Assembly (NCBI RefSeq): GCF_000428845.1
Contig: NZ_KE386806.1
Location: 128,185-192,184, forward strand
DNA length: 64,000 bases
Direction of reading: 5' to 3'
Origin: Dyadobacter alkalitolerans DSM 23607
GTDB taxonomy: Bacteria > Bacteroidota > Bacteroidia > Cytophagales > Spirosomataceae
The position numbers and the translations under genes are program-made. This document shows positions 24,844 through 31,984 of this stretch, one piece after another; position 1 is the first letter of the stretch, and each line of letters begins with the position of its first letter. The notes under the pieces are model-generated. The model was not told where the DNA came from. It saw only the letters and a list, made by a program, of their open reading frames with translations, and did not search any database.

Positions 24844-25681
24844 GTATCCAATTCAAATTATTTGAAATTATCAATTCAATTTTATCTGTATTATGAGAAT
24901 TCTTCATTCTGATTTGGACTGATTTCAATCCGAATTCTGTCACCAGAGTGCGAACCTGTTCAGAATCGTTATAGGACATCAAGAATGGATGTGTGATCTC
25001 ACTTGCTAGCTGAAATAATCTTTTATGATCTACATCATGATGCTTGTATAATCTTTTTCCAATGTCAATATATGGTGGATCAATGTATAATAGTGTTTGC
25101 TCACTTAGCGAATTTATTTTATCGATAGCGTTAATACCATCTTCTTGAATGAAATTTAAAGAGTCTTTTATCTCGTGTATCTCTTTGATTCGTCTAGATA
25201 TCGTCGAGGGATACCATCGCGATCTGAGACCTTTATTATTTTCACCACGGTTAATTCTTCCGGCACCATTCGTTAAAATTCCACTTCGGTTTATTCTGTT
25301 TTTTAATATCGTTTGAAACGCCAGATATTTGTTATCCTCAGCGGACTTTGTTAAGACTTCATCCACAGACTTCACATCTAGGTTAAAAGAGGAAATGTTT
25401 TGTATTAACCAAGTATGATCTTCTCCTAGTATAGTCTTCCAGACAGCTGCAATTTGTTCATCTATTTCATAAAATGAAGCAGATTTTGCTAATCCATTTT
25501 TTACACAAAAAAGAGATACAACAGCACTGCCTCCAAAGGGTTCGATTATGGTATAATTTTCATATTTGTTTGTTTCTATCCAAAACTTAATAATAGGCGT
25601 TATCCAAATTTTTCCTCCGGGATACCGGAATACACTAGGAGAGTTTTTGTACAAACTAAAATCCTGCCTTATAGTAATCAT
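24827..25681 (-). CDS. Dam-like adenine-specific DNA methyltransferase
   Basis: 284 aa of the D12 class. Motifs: RYPGGK (19-24), PFGGSA (48-53; S-adenosylmethionine binding), FYEID near 70, and catalytic DPPY (201-204). Spacing and length match Dam/DpnM-type N6-adenine methylases. No restriction endonuclease of a known family is next to it; instead FRG and DUF262 follow. Either the methylase protects DNA from one of those proteins or marks self DNA for a sensing system. The recognition site cannot be inferred. Confidence 0.9.
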   Translation of the reverse strand: MITIRQDFSLYKNSPSVFRYPGGKIWITPIIKFWIETNKYENYTIIEPFGGSAVVSLFCVKNGLAKSASFYEIDEQIAAVWKTILGEDHTWLIQNISSFNLDVKSVDEVLTKSAEDNKYLAFQTILKNRINRSGILTNGAGRINRGENNKGLRSRWYPSTISRRIKEIHEIKDSLNFIQEDGINAIDKINSLSEQTLLYIDPPYIDIGKRLYKHHDVDHKRLFQLASEITHPFLMSYNDSEQVRTLVTEFGLKSVQIRMKNSHNTDKIELIISNNLNWIHDYSC

Positions 25682-25718
25682 TATATGTCATTGAAATACG
25701 CAAGCTAGGCAAAAATTC

Positions 25719-26228
25719 TTAAATGGCTAGGCGACATTGAAAATCGATTCCAATCTCCTCAATCATCCCAAAATCATTCATCCACTCAACCCCCATATTC
25801 TCACAAACATTTGGAATCTTAATCCTACTCGCATTCAGCGCAGTAACTTTCTCCTCCTTCGTGACAACAGTCGCATTCTCGCGCATTGCGTGAGCGATGA
25901 CCCACGGGTCAGCCAGTGATCGTCCTTTTACATTATCAACTAACGTTTTATGAATTGGATTTGAAGCCCAGATCATTTGCAGGCATTGAATCACTTTTTC
26001 ATCAACATCTTTTATCGCAATGCTGCTCTTTTTGAGCCACTTACATAAGTCGTAGTCGGTTCTTGTGATTTCCTCGTAGACCATATAAGGGATGAAGATC
26101 GTTCCGGCGCTTCCTAAGTTATTCAAAACGTCCCAATAACTAGGGCAGAATTTTGGTGAATAATAGAAGTTCCAGGCCTGGATCAGCATGTTGGCGTCCA
26201 GGCAATACTTTTTTGCTGCATTACTCAT
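25719..26228 (-). CDS. DUF4411 PIN-like toxin
   Basis: 169 aa. YCLDANMLIQAW supplies the first PIN acidic residue, EEITRTDYD a second, and SLADPWVIAHAMRE the third, as in DUF4411, a PIN-like nuclease family. It overlaps the ImmA/IrrE gene by four bases, the standard arrangement of this toxin with its HTH-metallopeptidase partner. Thirty-seven bases separate it from the methylase, so read-through into the methylase-FRG-DUF262 genes is plausible. Confidence 0.85.
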   Translation of the reverse strand: MSNAAKKYCLDANMLIQAWNFYYSPKFCPSYWDVLNNLGSAGTIFIPYMVYEEITRTDYDLCKWLKKSSIAIKDVDEKVIQCLQMIWASNPIHKTLVDNVKGRSLADPWVIAHAMRENATVVTKEEKVTALNASRIKIPNVCENMGVEWMNDFGMIEEIGIDFQCRLAI

Positions 26229-27397
26229 TTATATAACTGGGCTTCTAAGTTGTGAAAGTGATTGATTTTCACGTTAAGTAGGGAGCTCGCCTGAGTCGGT
26301 TCAAGGTTGCCGCCACGAAAAGCGTCCAGAACGGTTTGAGTAAATAGTCGACTGTTTTTTTGAATCTGCAATAAATAGTAGCTCGGCCCGCCAACACTTT
26401 CTTTTTGCTTGGCTTTTTTCTCAGCTTCTTTGATAAGAAAGGCCTTAAACTCCGCATCTGCTGCGTTTTTTAAACTTCTATATTGATCAAAAGAAATAAC
26501 GCCCAAATTCAATGCACGGACAAGTACAGCGAATGAGCTAACACCGAAGGTTTTTGCAACATTGAAAACTTGCGAGGCAGATTTATAAAGATCTCCTCCC
26601 AAATTTTGAAATAAGTAACTCGGCATCAGTGCATTTGCCGCTACTTCATTGCAAAACAATTCGATTGGATGCAGTTTATCTAATTTCTGAATGGTAGGCT
26701 CAATGTCAGCGGATATTCCTGTTTCAGCGATCCAAAGGTGAGCCAGCTCGTGAACTAAGGTAAATAATTGTGGCGCATTCCAATCGTCGGAATTTATAAA
26801 GACAAAGGGCGCGTAATGATCGGCGATTGCAAATCCTTGAAGCTCTTCACTATCTAATGTTAGATATGCATTTATGAAACTGGTTCTAGAAATAAAAATG
26901 CCTTTTGCCTCGGCTTTGTCGATCCATTCTTTGATAGCATTTACACCTAAATACTTGCCCGGCGAAATGTTGAGCGTGTTTAGAATGTCCTGCGCGACAT
27001 CAGCGGGATTGTCTTTGATCGAAAATCGACCTACAAATGGAAATCTGGTTTCTCCGTTTTCTCTATTCGTTTCGCTGATCCAGGCTTGCTTTTGTTGGAT
27101 CTCGCGAATGATGAAAACTGAACCGGTACTTAGCGGTTTCGAATCGCTTCGACGAAAGTCCTGCAAAGGCTGGAAGTCCCTTGGAATGTCGGGAAGGAAG
27201 AATATTGCGAATGGTCTTTTGTATGCTTTGGCTAACGTTTGGGCCTGTTTGATCGTCGGCTGACTTGTGCCGGCTTCCCATTCCAGCAATCTTTCGGCCG
27301 AAACATTAATTTTGGACGCCGCCGTTTCCGCCGGCATTCTAGCCGACTCGCGGGCCCATTTAAATACGATAGGTGTGATAAATGCTTTGTCTGCCAT
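26225..27397 (-). CDS. XRE regulator fused to ImmA/IrrE-type metallopeptidase
   Basis: 390 aa. Residues 15-70 form an XRE helix-turn-helix (AETAASKINVSAERLLEWEAG), and LVHELAHLW (HExxH, residues 216-220) with a later Glu in NEVAANALMP make the zinc peptidase of the ImmA/IrrE family. In phage and ICE regulation such proteins cleave repressors; beside DUF4411 they act as antitoxin and autoregulator. It is first in the five-gene operon and has a palindrome (27417-27431) just upstream that could be its operator. Confidence 0.9.
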   Translation of the reverse strand: MADKAFITPIVFKWARESARMPAETAASKINVSAERLLEWEAGTSQPTIKQAQTLAKAYKRPFAIFFLPDIPRDFQPLQDFRRSDSKPLSTGSVFIIREIQQKQAWISETNRENGETRFPFVGRFSIKDNPADVAQDILNTLNISPGKYLGVNAIKEWIDKAEAKGIFISRTSFINAYLTLDSEELQGFAIADHYAPFVFINSDDWNAPQLFTLVHELAHLWIAETGISADIEPTIQKLDKLHPIELFCNEVAANALMPSYLFQNLGGDLYKSASQVFNVAKTFGVSSFAVLVRALNLGVISFDQYRSLKNAADAEFKAFLIKEAEKKAKQKESVGGPSYYLLQIQKNSRLFTQTVLDAFRGGNLEPTQASSLLNVKINHFHNLEAQLYK

Positions 27398-27725
27398 GAA
27401 GTTTGAGGAGGTTTATCTTAACATGTTTAAGTTTATGTCGGGTTTTCTCTACTCCTTTCAGGCTCAATTTATAAAAAAGCAGTTACTCTGTGGCTAACAG
27501 ACGTAAAGTGCGTCTGTTTTTAAATTTTTTTTAGAAAATTCTGGAAAGTTTTGCCGGCTTATTGATCAACACAAAACTATAATTGTTTAGCATCTCATGT
27601 AAAACAATTAGCATATTACATCAAACACCTCATTTCCAACCACCTGAAAAACAGCAGCTTATAATTAAACAAATGATAGTTGCTAATCTTTTCTGTGTAA
27701 TATTGCCTAGCAAAACTTACAAACT
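27398..27725. promoter_or_regulatory. 328-base divergent gap with palindrome
   Basis: Between the ImmA/IrrE operon and symE-like gene. CTTAACATGTTTAAG (27417-27431) is an imperfect palindrome 20 bases upstream of the minus-strand start and a good operator candidate. The rest is AT-rich; aattgttt near 27580 and aaacaatt near 27603 are inverted copies. No ORF with support is seen. An antisense RNA of SymR type would have to overlap the symE start, but no clear promoter for it was found. Confidence 0.45.
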
Positions 27726-27989
27726 ATGACACACGAAAAAAAATCTCCTCCACCCACCGACCGACACTTAACAGTTTACAGCAAACACGTTTCCAGAGCT
27801 TGGCACCAATATGTAATAATGCCAGAAATCCGCCTTTGCGGTAAGTGGCTGCTGGATGCTGGATTTGAATGTGGGCATGAGGTTACGGTGCGGTGTTTTG
27901 GGAATAAATTGGAGATTACGCATAATCAGGAGCCGGAATCTGTGCTGAATAAGAAACGGCGGGCTTCGCGCCGGGTGGTTGTTCCTTAA
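27726..27989 (+). CDS. SymE-like toxin
   Basis: 87 aa with VMPEIRLCGKWLLDAGFECG followed by HEVTVRCFGNKLEI, the SymE/AbrB-like fold of type I addiction toxins. Basic tail (KKRRASRRVVV). SymE proteins are SOS-linked RNA-directed or DNA-condensing toxins repressed by an antisense RNA. Located beside a defence-like operon, which is common for symE. No antisense promoter could be pinned down. Confidence 0.82.
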   Translation: MTHEKKSPPPTDRHLTVYSKHVSRAWHQYVIMPEIRLCGKWLLDAGFECGHEVTVRCFGNKLEITHNQEPESVLNKKRRASRRVVVP

Positions 27990-28153
27990 GGTTTGCTATT
28001 TAGCTATTTTTCTGAGCCAGGCTCTGGTAGGTTATTCCCGGCAACGCTGTCGCATTCGCCCCTTTGAATCGCCGCATTCACACCGCGTTTGTTCCCATAC
28101 GTTTGCTGAACTTGCACCCATCAAACAAATCTTCAACATTAACTGCAAACATC

Positions 28154-28762
28154 ATGAGAAGGATCATCATCAATGAACATTTGAGTTTGGACGGGGTTAT
28201 TCAGGGGCCTGGTGGGCCGGATGAAGATACGTCGGGTGGTTTTGAGCTGGGCGGCTGGTCTGCGAATTATGCGGATGAGGTTACCAGGGAGTCGCTTTTT
28301 GCTGTGCTGAATTCTGATTACGATTTGCTTTTGGGGCGGGTAACATTCGATATTTGGGAACCGTATTGGCCGAAGCAGGAGGGGCCGATTGCGGAGAAAT
28401 TTAATGGGATTAAAAAATTTGTTGCTACCAAAACGCTTTCAGAAGCGAGTTGGGAGGGCACTGTTTTGCTTAATGGTGACACGGTTGAGCAGATTAAGGA
28501 GCTGAAAGCCAGCGACGGGCCTGGTTTGCACATATGGGGCAGCGCTGATTTTATTCAGACATTATTTAAAAATGGCCTGGTTGACCAGATGAATGTCTGG
28601 ATTTATCCGGTGGTGCTGGGTAGGGGGAAGAGACTTTTTGCCGGAGGAACATTGCCGAGCGGCCTCAAAATGACCAAGCACGCGGTGTCTTCTACCGGCG
28701 TGATATGCGCCTCGTTTGAATTCAATGGTGAAGTGCCGGTCGGTAATGCTGCGGACGATTGA
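28154..28762 (+). CDS. dihydrofolate reductase-like (RibD C-terminal) protein
   Basis: 202 aa from the ATG at 28154 rather than the ORF start 90 bases earlier, because RRIIINEHLSLDGVIQ is the family's N-terminus. GRVTFDIWEPYW, HIWGSADFIQTL and WIYPVVLGRGKRLF follow the RibD_C/YyaP pattern. These NADPH-dependent reductases act on unknown pterin-like or other substrates and are not folate-essential enzymes. It converges on the radical SAM gene seven bases away. Confidence 0.9.
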   Translation: MRRIIINEHLSLDGVIQGPGGPDEDTSGGFELGGWSANYADEVTRESLFAVLNSDYDLLLGRVTFDIWEPYWPKQEGPIAEKFNGIKKFVATKTLSEASWEGTVLLNGDTVEQIKELKASDGPGLHIWGSADFIQTLFKNGLVDQMNVWIYPVVLGRGKRLFAGGTLPSGLKMTKHAVSSTGVICASFEFNGEVPVGNAADD

Positions 28763-28769
28763 GCGATTG

Positions 28770-29867
28770 CTAGAATGCGTAACGGATCTGGCAATAAGGT
28801 AATTGCTCTTTCACAGCATTCACCAGCTCACTTACGATCTCACGCTTAATGTTGTTTTTATACCGAACATTCTTCTGGCCTGTCTGGCTGTATTTGACCT
28901 GCTGAATGTCTGGCTTCCAAAGCACTTCTTCGGCTTTGGGATGCCAGCCCATGTTCACTTCGTGGAGCCGGTCGTTGTGGGTCAGGAAAATGATCTCGGT
29001 CGCGAGCTGCGCTTTGGTAGCTTCGTCCAGGACGTCGTTCATTTCGTCAAACAGCGCATACCAGTCGTCGAGCCAGCCTTCGTAGTAAATGACGGGTGCA
29101 AAACTCACATTCACTTCATAGCCAGCGTCCCGGAATTCGTTCATGACCGCAATGCGCTCGCTGATGGGCGTCGTGCGGACGTCGACCAGCTTGGACATCT
29201 GGTGCGGCATCAGGCTGAAACGGATGCGGGTTTTGCGCTGCGGATCGTAACTGAGCATTTCACGGTTTACAAACTTCGTCGCGAACGTTAGCTTGGCATT
29301 TGGAAGATCTTTGTACAGATCGATCAGGTTTTTGACATTATCACAAATGGCCGCATCGGCAGAACAATCGCCGTTCTCCCCGATTTCATACACCCAATAT
29401 TCCGGGTCAATGGCGTCCGGCTCGGTCTTGATTCCTTGTCGCCCTGCGTGACCGCTGAGATATTTCATGATCTGCTCAATGTTGACAAAAATCGAAATCG
29501 GATTGGCATAACCCTTGCGTCGCGGCACATAGCAGTAGGAGCACGACATGGTGCAGCCATTGGACTGTGATGGCGCTACCCAATGCGAGCTGCGCGTATT
29601 GGCGCGACAAGTCAGGCCTTTCTTAGTCCCCAGGATCAGAACATTCTTTTTATTCCAAAGCCAATCCTCGACTGAGCCTTCAAAGCCAAAAAGCTCCGGA
29701 ATTTTCCAATGCGAATCCACTTCAATGCGCTTTGCCTCAGGGTATTTGGCTAAAATCTCCCGTCCGCGCTCGTAAGTAGGCACGTCCGGTTCCATGTAAA
29801 TTTCATGGATGGTTAGCAGGTCGTCAATGGTTTTTTGATGAAGCATAGCAATGAGGTTTCCGGCCAT
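28770..29867 (-). CDS. spore photoproduct lyase-like radical SAM protein
   Basis: 365 aa with the radical SAM cluster CTMSCSYC (Cys105, Cys109, Cys112; CxxxCxxC) and a barrel with FATKFVNREML and RIRFSLMPHQ, matching the SplB family. In Bacillus this enzyme repairs spore photoproduct in DNA; here the organism type is not expected to sporulate, so the substrate may differ (general thymine-dimer repair is only a guess). The conserved partial C-terminus KNVRYKNN is present. A Met at residue 8 is an alternative start. Confidence 0.88.
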   Translation of the reverse strand: MAGNLIAMLHQKTIDDLLTIHEIYMEPDVPTYERGREILAKYPEAKRIEVDSHWKIPELFGFEGSVEDWLWNKKNVLILGTKKGLTCRANTRSSHWVAPSQSNGCTMSCSYCYVPRRKGYANPISIFVNIEQIMKYLSGHAGRQGIKTEPDAIDPEYWVYEIGENGDCSADAAICDNVKNLIDLYKDLPNAKLTFATKFVNREMLSYDPQRKTRIRFSLMPHQMSKLVDVRTTPISERIAVMNEFRDAGYEVNVSFAPVIYYEGWLDDWYALFDEMNDVLDEATKAQLATEIIFLTHNDRLHEVNMGWHPKAEEVLWKPDIQQVKYSQTGQKNVRYKNNIKREIVSELVNAVKEQLPYCQIRYAF

Positions 29868-29929
29868 TTGACAAAAAGCCTGCCAGAAACGGGTTCAATA
29901 GCAACGGCTTTCATGCAAACCCCGGAACT

Positions 29930-30505
29930 TTAACCTTGTGCAAACTCCTGACGCTCACTTCTTGCTATCTTTCTTGTGGTAACGATAATGTAAATGGTGT
30001 TAGCCATATAAAACAGCAGCATAACCGGCAGTATAAAAAACGGATCAATAAAGATCTCGTCGAGAAAAACTGAGAAAATTATAAATGCTGCACTTCCGTA
30101 GGTAATTATGGACCATATAATCTGGGTGTTGATGATGCGTTTGCCAAGTTCGGCTACGCCAATGATTTTGTTCCTTCTGAAAATCCAGAACGCCAGCGGA
30201 ACCAGGATATTTCCGAAAGGCACAAACCACAAAGTAAGTGCTGAAAGGTTCATCAATTTTAAAAATCCAGGATCTTCTTCCATTACAATGGGCGATTCAT
30301 TTACAGCAACGGAAAGCTCTTGCACCGAAAGATCCAGCGCCCTTGCAAGCAGCCGCAATGTTTCCCCGCGCGGCAACGCGCTTCCAGTTTCAATGCGCTG
30401 CAACGTGCGGAGGTTAATACCAGCGCTATCCGCCAATGCTTCCTGCGAAAGTCCTTTGCTTTTCCGCAAAGCGCGAATCTGTTCAGATATGGTTAGTTTG
30501 CTCAT
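29930..30505 (-). CDS. XRE-family regulator with membrane tail
   Basis: 191 aa from the ATG at 30505. Residues 1-60 are a helix-turn-helix (LSQEALADSAGINLRTLQR IETG order), then about 100 residues with four hydrophobic helices of the DUF4870-like type. A membrane-tethered DNA-binding protein; several Bacteroidota have this fusion with no known signal. Stands alone, without a clear partner. Confidence 0.85.
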   Translation of the reverse strand: MSKLTISEQIRALRKSKGLSQEALADSAGINLRTLQRIETGSALPRGETLRLLARALDLSVQELSVAVNESPIVMEEDPGFLKLMNLSALTLWFVPFGNILVPLAFWIFRRNKIIGVAELGKRIINTQIIWSIITYGSAAFIIFSVFLDEIFIDPFFILPVMLLFYMANTIYIIVTTRKIARSERQEFAQG

Positions 30506-30623
30506 AGTGAAGTTGTTTTGAAGCAAAAGTACGAGCTTAATTTAGCGGTTTGTAGCGGTTTTATTGCGGCGTTCTTGCGGCAAAGTGCCGAGATGGCTGT
30601 GGGCAACGGCAGGTTATTGGATT

Positions 30624-30929
30624 TCACTCTTGCACATCAAATTGCTTTTCGACGTCCATGCTGACGTGTAGCACCCGAATAATTTCTATTTTATAATCCG
30701 GCGACTGTCGATAAAAGATTTGATGTTTTAAGAAACGACATTTAAAATACTCCTCCCTGATATGTTCGGCAGGCTTACCTTCGATTCGTTTGTCGCCAAG
30801 CGCTTGAAAACAGTTTAATAAACCGTCCAGGTATTTTTCAGCTTGGTTCGAGGACCATTCGCGTAAGGTGTATTCCCAAATGTTTTCAAGATCATTTTGA
30901 TCAAGCTTACTGATTTTGTATTCCGAAAT
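30624..30929 (-). CDS. ParE-type toxin with ATT start
   Basis: About 101 aa, directly behind the ParD gene. The frame reads SEYKISKLDQNDLENIWEY and ends VLHVSMDVEKQFDVQE, with HIREEYFKCRFLKHQIFYR inside, a normal ParE fold. No ATG, GTG or TTG exists in frame: a stop lies two codons before ATT (30929-30927), and the ATT overlaps the antitoxin stop as TAATT, where TAATG would be expected. Either a rare ATT start is used or a G-to-T change has silenced the toxin. Confidence 0.75.
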   Translation of the reverse strand: MSEYKISKLDQNDLENIWEYTLREWSSNQAEKYLDGLLNCFQALGDKRIEGKPAEHIREEYFKCRFLKHQIFYRQSPDYKIEIIRVLHVSMDVEKQFDVQE

Positions 30930-31174
30930 TAGATCTTAGTCCTACGTTTTAGACCTGCTTTAAATTTCTCTGGATCGAAATTTTCAACCCAGCCGCTTTG
31001 TTCTCCGTCTATTAAAGCCTGTCTTAGCAACTGCAGCTTTTCCTCTTCCTGCTCCAATAGCCGCAACCCAGCACGCACGACCTCGCTTGTGGAGGCATAG
31101 CGGCCCGAGTTAACCTGGTTTTGAATAAAAGAATCAAAATGCTGACCAATTGATATGGATGTGTTTTTCGGCAT
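30929..31174 (-). CDS. ParD-type antitoxin
   Basis: 81 aa with ribbon-helix-helix start ISIGQHFDSFIQNQVNSGRY, ASTSEVVRAGLRLLEQEEE and a basic tail. A normal ParD family member that binds the toxin and its own operator. Its stop overlaps the toxin start position. A palindrome lies 36 bases upstream at 31210-31224. Confidence 0.88.
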   Translation of the reverse strand: MPKNTSISIGQHFDSFIQNQVNSGRYASTSEVVRAGLRLLEQEEEKLQLLRQALIDGEQSGWVENFDPEKFKAGLKRRTKI

Positions 31175-31209
31175 ATTCTTTACCTGTCAAAGTGTTAGTA
31201 GGGCGAAAG

Positions 31210-31224
31210 TACCAAAAATTGGTA
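31210..31224 (-). promoter_or_regulatory. operator-like palindrome for the ParDE locus
   Basis: TACCAA-aaa-TTGGTA is a perfect six-base inverted repeat 36 bases before the ParD start, fitting an RHH-type autoregulatory site. Confidence 0.5.
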
Positions 31225-31400
31225 TCAGTTGAAAACTTGTGCCTTCCAATTGCGCTTGTACAGGTGCTTATCCCGCAAAAACGCCTCAGAATTGTAGACA
31301 ACCTCACCACTTTGTACAATCGCAGGATGGCGTTTCCCCGTATCGGGCTTGGGAAGTCGGATGCGGGGAATGGGTTTGTTTACTTTGGCACGGTTTTAGG
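31225..31400 (-). other. start-less open frame, possible gene remnant
   Basis: A minus-strand frame from a TAA near 31402 down to TGA at 31225-31227 reads NKPIPRIRLPKPDTGKRH, PAIVQSGEVVYNSEAFL and ends YKRNWKAQVFN. The composition looks like protein but no start codon is in frame. I do not recognise it. Confidence 0.3.
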
Positions 31401-31434
31401 ACTAATCCGTGATGTTAACCAACCTAACATCAAA

Positions 31435-31896
31435 ATGAACAAGTTACCCATTTCGATCATCAGTGCGGCAATTTTCATGGCATCGTGCAACAGCGGCACT
31501 AATAAAGAGGCTGCTTTACTGAAAGAAAAACAGTTCGCGATCGATTCTATGAAGCATGTGATGGAGAAAAAAGCGATTGTCGATTCGATGAATACAGTGA
31601 TGGCTAATCGCGAAGCAGAGAAAAAGGCTGAGCAGGCGCGTGTTGCGGAAGCAAAAAATACGGAGGCTGTTGCAACGAGCACGGCAGCGCCAGCAGAACG
31701 ACGTAAAAAAGGATGGAACCACACGGCAAAAGGAGCAGTAGTAGGGGCCGGAACGGGTGCAATTACAGGAGCACTTGTTAACAAAAAACGTGGTGAAGGT
31801 GCATTGGTAGGGACATTGATCGGTGCTGGTGTAGGAGCCGGAACCGGTGCATTGGTAGATAATTCACAAAAAAAGAAAAGAAGAAATAATAACTGA
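31435..31896 (+). CDS. lipoprotein with glycine-zipper repeats
   Basis: 153 aa from the ATG at 31435. The signal ends in a lipobox FMASC (Cys18). The middle is coiled-coil-prone and Lys/Glu/Ala rich, and the end has GAVVGAGTGAITGALV and GTLIGAGVGAGTGALV, two glycine-zipper helices of the outer-membrane lipoprotein type (YMGG/SlyB-like). Role in envelope integrity is the usual guess. An intrinsic terminator follows. Confidence 0.82.
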   Translation: MNKLPISIISAAIFMASCNSGTNKEAALLKEKQFAIDSMKHVMEKKAIVDSMNTVMANREAEKKAEQARVAEAKNTEAVATSTAAPAERRKKGWNHTAKGAVVGAGTGAITGALVNKKRGEGALVGTLIGAGVGAGTGALVDNSQKKKRRNNN

Positions 31897-31932
31897 TCAC
31901 ACACATTTAAGGCAAACACACACAAACAGGCA

Positions 31933-31963
31933 GCGATCTCACTTCATGTGAGATCGCTTTTTT
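31933..31963. terminator. rho-independent terminator
   Basis: GCGATCTCAC (31933-31942) pairs with GTGAGATCGC (31948-31957), loop of five, then six T. Serves the lipoprotein and, in reverse, the M81 peptidase gene. Confidence 0.85.
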
Positions 31964-31984
31964 GTTATACACTATTTGGATGAA

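Noticed and set aside
31380..31925. 181-codon frame opposite the glycine-zipper lipoprotein
   Set aside because: The plus-strand lipoprotein has lipobox and repeats; the antisense frame is Ala/Pro/Thr low complexity.
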